DNA from: Pseudobacteroides sp.
Lineage (GTDB): Bacteria > Bacillota > Clostridia > Acetivibrionales > DSM-2933
Assembly (NCBI RefSeq): GCF_036567765.1
Contig: NZ_DATCTU010000060.1
Location: 1 to 64,000 of the forward strand
Length of the DNA stretch: 64,000 bases
Direction: 5' to 3'
Below, in pieces: positions 61,680-64,000 of the stretch. Numbering within the stretch: position 1 is the stretch's first letter; each line of letters opens with the position of its first letter. The position numbers were made by a program, and so were the translations under genes. The notes under the pieces are model-generated. The model was given only the letters and a program-made list of their open reading frames with translations. It was not told where the DNA came from and searched no databases.

Positions 61680-62921
61680 ATGTATATAAATAAAGATGTG
61701 GTTATCATTGGGGCCGGACCGGCTGGCTTGGCCGCTGCGGTGGAACTTGTAAGAAACGGGATTAAAGACATCATTGTAATAGATCGGGAACCCTTTGCAG
61801 GAGGGATTCTCAACCAGTGCATACATGACGGATTTGGTGTAATAAAGTTTAAAGAGGTTCTGACAGGCCCTGAGTATGCTCAGCGGTACATAGATGAAGC
61901 AAATAAATTGGGCATTGAAATTATGACAAGCTCTATGGTAATAAGTATGAGCGGTGATAAAGAAATAACTGTACTTAATTCTGAAGGGCTTGCCACCTAT
62001 AAGGCAAAAGCTGTAATTCTCGCCATGGGATGCAGGGAGAGGACAAGAGGAGCTCTAGGCATCCCGGGCACAAGGCCGGCCGGAATTTTCACAGCCGGAG
62101 TGGCTCAGAATCTTGTTAATCTCAAAAACATTATGATCGGTAAGCGGGTGGTTATTTTAGGCTCTGGAGACATCGGACTTATTATGGCTAGAAGGCTTAC
62201 ACTAGAAGGTGTGAAGGTCATTGCAGTAGTGGAAAAAATGCCATATTCAAATGGGCTTGCAAGAAACATCACCCAGTGCCTTGAGGATTATGATATTCCT
62301 CTTTTGTTAAGCCACACTGTTATCAATATTGAAGGAAAAGAACGACTTAAAAGCGTTACAATCGCAAGGGTTGATGAAAAGGGTGAGGCAATAAAGGGCA
62401 CATCCAGAAAGTTTGACTGTGATACACTGATTCTTTCTGTAGGTCTCATTCCTGAAAATGAGTTGTCTTTAGGTGCTGGTATAGATTTAGATGGAGTCAC
62501 CCAGGGAGCGATAGTGGATGAAAATCTGCAAACCAGTATTGAAGGAGTCTTTGCGTGTGGAAATGTGCTGCAGGTCCATGATCTTGTTGACCATGTATCC
62601 AATGAAGCTGAAAAAGCAGCAAGGTCGGTAATCTGCCATCTTAGGAGCAAATGCGGACAGCAGGGCAAAATAGCAGTTAAAGCCGGGCTGGGAATAAGAT
62701 ATGTTATTCCTCATACTGTCTCAGGAGAGAAGGATGTTACATTCTCAATGAGGGTAGACAGACCTTGGGCGGATCGGAAACTATACTTTAAAAGCTGCGG
62801 CAAAATAATAAAATCTATCAGGTATAGAAGAATGAACCCTTCCGAGATGGTAGTAGTAAACATAAAGGCTTCAGAGCTGGAGGGTGCTCATGGACTGGAG
62901 GTGTTTGTAGATGAAGATTAA
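61680..62921 (+). CDS. FAD/NAD-dependent oxidoreductase, GlpB-like
   Basis: 413 residues. FAD-binding DVVIIGAGPAGLAAAVELV starts the protein, followed by GGILNQCIHDGFG, the ATG motif LAMGCRERTRGALGIPGTRPAG, NAD-binding RVVILGSGDIGLIMARRLTLEG and an FAD end loop VFACGNVLQVHDLVDHVSNEA. The thioredoxin-reductase-like layout is that of the second subunit of GlpA-type dehydrogenase complexes. It follows the GlpA-like gene by 17 bp and overlaps the DUF1667 gene by 11 bp. It presumably takes electrons from GlpA-like [2Fe-2S] to NAD or another acceptor. AGGGG site upstream. Confidence 0.82.
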   Translation: MYINKDVVIIGAGPAGLAAAVELVRNGIKDIIVIDREPFAGGILNQCIHDGFGVIKFKEVLTGPEYAQRYIDEANKLGIEIMTSSMVISMSGDKEITVLNSEGLATYKAKAVILAMGCRERTRGALGIPGTRPAGIFTAGVAQNLVNLKNIMIGKRVVILGSGDIGLIMARRLTLEGVKVIAVVEKMPYSNGLARNITQCLEDYDIPLLLSHTVINIEGKERLKSVTIARVDEKGEAIKGTSRKFDCDTLILSVGLIPENELSLGAGIDLDGVTQGAIVDENLQTSIEGVFACGNVLQVHDLVDHVSNEAEKAARSVICHLRSKCGQQGKIAVKAGLGIRYVIPHTVSGEKDVTFSMRVDRPWADRKLYFKSCGKIIKSIRYRRMNPSEMVVVNIKASELEGAHGLEVFVDED

Positions 62922-63279
62922 TAAGGAAATGACCTGTATAATTTGCCCTAATGGTTGTAGGCTTGAAGTTATTTACAACGATTCTCTTGTTGTAAAAAAT
63001 GCCCTGTGCCCAAAGGGTGAAGAATATGCCCAAAGTGAGCTCTTAAACCCTATAAGAAATCTTACTTCAACAGTCAAGGTTAATAGAGGTCTGCTGCCGC
63101 TTGTAAGCGTACGCAGCAGTAAGCCGGTACCTAAAGGAAAAATGTTTGAGATTATCAGGATTCTTAAGGATGTAGAATTAGAAGCACCCGTTGATTTTCA
63201 CCAAACAATATATAAGGATATACTTGGTACTGGTGCGGACATCATAACCACCCGTGGGGTTAGAAGAGCAGATAGATAA
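62911..63279 (+). CDS. DUF1667 iron-sulfur protein
   Basis: 122 residues. The N-terminal MTCIICPNGCRLEV, then KNALCPKGEEYAQSEL, gives four Cys in DUF1667 style, likely for one iron-sulfur cluster. Family members always accompany the GlpA/GlpB-type oxidoreductases and likely carry electrons for the complex. It overlaps the preceding gene by 11 bp with GGAGGTG before its ATG. Ends at a terminator that also serves the opposite GGDEF gene. Confidence 0.9.
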   Translation: MKINKEMTCIICPNGCRLEVIYNDSLVVKNALCPKGEEYAQSELLNPIRNLTSTVKVNRGLLPLVSVRSSKPVPKGKMFEIIRILKDVELEAPVDFHQTIYKDILGTGADIITTRGVRRADR

Positions 63280-63316
63280 AGGTCTGCTACCGATAATCCT
63301 TCGGTGCCAGACCTTT
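63278..63316. terminator. Bidirectional terminator after the GlpA-like operon
   Basis: AAAGGTCTG at 63278-63286 pairs with CAGACCTTT at 63308-63316, with inner TACCGA/TTCGGTG extending the stem. It lies between the convergent DUF1667 and GGDEF genes. Confidence 0.75.
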
Positions 63317-63337
63317 AAGCTCACTAAATCCAATCTA

Positions 63338-64000
63338 TCAAGTTACCTCTTCGATACTGACATATCTTTCATCAATGTCCGATCCATCTGTTAGGTCAAG
63401 AATATATCTTTTGAGTTCCTCCCCGGTATAACTGCCGGATTGCTGAGGGCTAATATGTATTGCTCTGTTCCTTCCCGATTTTTTTGCCTTATACATGGCA
63501 AAGTCACATATGTTTATATTCTGCTCCAAGGTTAAAAGATCCGGTAAGCCAGGTTCAAACGGCAAATGAGTGCATCCTATTGAGCATGTTTTATATATTA
63601 TTTTATTGTCTGATATTTCTATAGGTGTATTTCTCATAAGATCCAAAACCTTTTTGGAAAATACCTTTAAATATTCGACTTTTGATTTGTTTAGTATGAT
63701 GAGGAATTCCTCTCCGCCCCATCTTATGATATAATCATCATCCCTAAGGATGCTTTTTAGAGCCTTTGCAATTTTAACAAGAACAGCATCTCCGGCGGAA
63801 TGTCCATATACGTCGTTAACACTCTTGAAAAAGTCAATATCAATTAAAAACACGCCTATAACATTATTTTCTACACTAAGATCTCTCTTTTGTCTGTTAA
63901 AGAATAATGCTGTTTTAGCCTTAATGAAATTGTCGGACAAATCAGATATAAATTCGTATAGATATCTTCTATTGTATAGCTTGGTCAATGGGTCATGAAG
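63338..64000 (-). CDS. GGDEF-domain diguanylate cyclase (5' end outside window)
   Basis: The frame is open to the window edge (HDPLTKLYNRR), so the N-terminal sensor part is missing. The visible GGDEF domain begins DPLTKLYNRRYLYEF and has IDIDFFKSVNDVYGHSAGDAVL, RWGGEEFLIIL as the active GGEEF, the inhibitory I-site R-D-D-D five residues upstream, and TCSIGCTHLP. It makes cyclic di-GMP from two GTP, with product inhibition. The same second messenger is read by the PilZ domain of the cellulose-synthase-like enzyme at 28-30 kb. A terminator shared with the GlpA-like operon lies at its end. Confidence 0.92.
   Translation of the reverse strand, partial: LHDPLTKLYNRRYLYEFISDLSDNFIKAKTALFFNRQKRDLSVENNVIGVFLIDIDFFKSVNDVYGHSAGDAVLVKIAKALKSILRDDDYIIRWGGEEFLIILNKSKVEYLKVFSKKVLDLMRNTPIEISDNKIIYKTCSIGCTHLPFEPGLPDLLTLEQNINICDFAMYKAKKSGRNRAIHISPQQSGSYTGEELKRYILDLTDGSDIDERYVSIEEVT

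Overview
The window looks like a chromosomal segment of a strictly anaerobic, spore-forming, cellulolytic member of the Clostridia. The evidence is an A+T-rich sequence with strong GGAGG ribosome binding sites, a Spo0E-like phosphatase, a secreted CBM-GH5 cellulase, oxygen and nitric-oxide defence proteins typical of anaerobes (desulfoferrodoxin, flavodiiron protein, Ric, hybrid-cluster protein), an asrABC sulfite reductase, and an hgcAB mercury-methylation pair. Pseudobacteroides, Ruminiclostridium or Acetivibrio relatives would fit; the species cannot be fixed from the sequence alone.

Layout. 0-9 kb: end of a secreted-type protein with a SUKH immunity-like gene, an XRE regulator divergent from spo0E, a LysM protein, a two-domain multicopper oxidase followed directly by a tryptophanyl-tRNA synthetase fragment, a tryptophanase-family lyase and a DUF554 membrane protein. 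8.9-20.4 kb: a defence island. A broken macro-domain gene precedes an intact four-gene operon that resembles the Wadjet SMC module (JetA, JetB, JetC) but has a SNF2-family helicase where the JetD nuclease is expected. Behind it lie wrecks of a type I methylase (hsdM) and an Mrr-type restriction gene. 20.4-26.7 kb: membrane proteins, an ArsR regulator with hgcA and hgcB, a GyrI-like protein, a cupin and an amino-acid permease.

26.7-46.5 kb: hcp, a PilZ-containing cellulose-synthase-like glycosyltransferase, dfx, acetyltransferases, a PilZ-like protein, an AraC regulator, a radical SAM protein, an Aat-like acyltransferase, the GH5 cellulase, fprA-ric, an ABC-2 permease pair and several little-known proteins. 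46.6-52 kb: nirA convergent with an fnt-asrCBA sulfite/hydrosulfide operon. 52-64 kb: a PurF-like protein without the usual catalytic Cys, an isolated carB, a chemotaxis receptor, an MFS exporter, a three-gene GlpA/GlpB/DUF1667 oxidoreductase operon and a truncated GGDEF protein.

Two layers run across these genes. First, hcp, fprA-ric and fnt-asr each have a 14-bp N5-N4-N5 inverted repeat placed exactly 22 nt upstream of a -10 box (centre near -41.5), the geometry of class II activation by a Crp/Fnr-family regulator such as HcpR; this would tie NO, hydroxylamine and sulfite reduction into one regulon. Second, a family of about 75-bp two-hairpin intergenic repeats is scattered from 30.5 to 57.3 kb in both orientations. 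Gene fragments are frequent (trpS, macro, hsdM, mrr, marR, DUF805), which points to active insertion, deletion and decay. No tRNA, rRNA, CRISPR array or complete transposase was seen.
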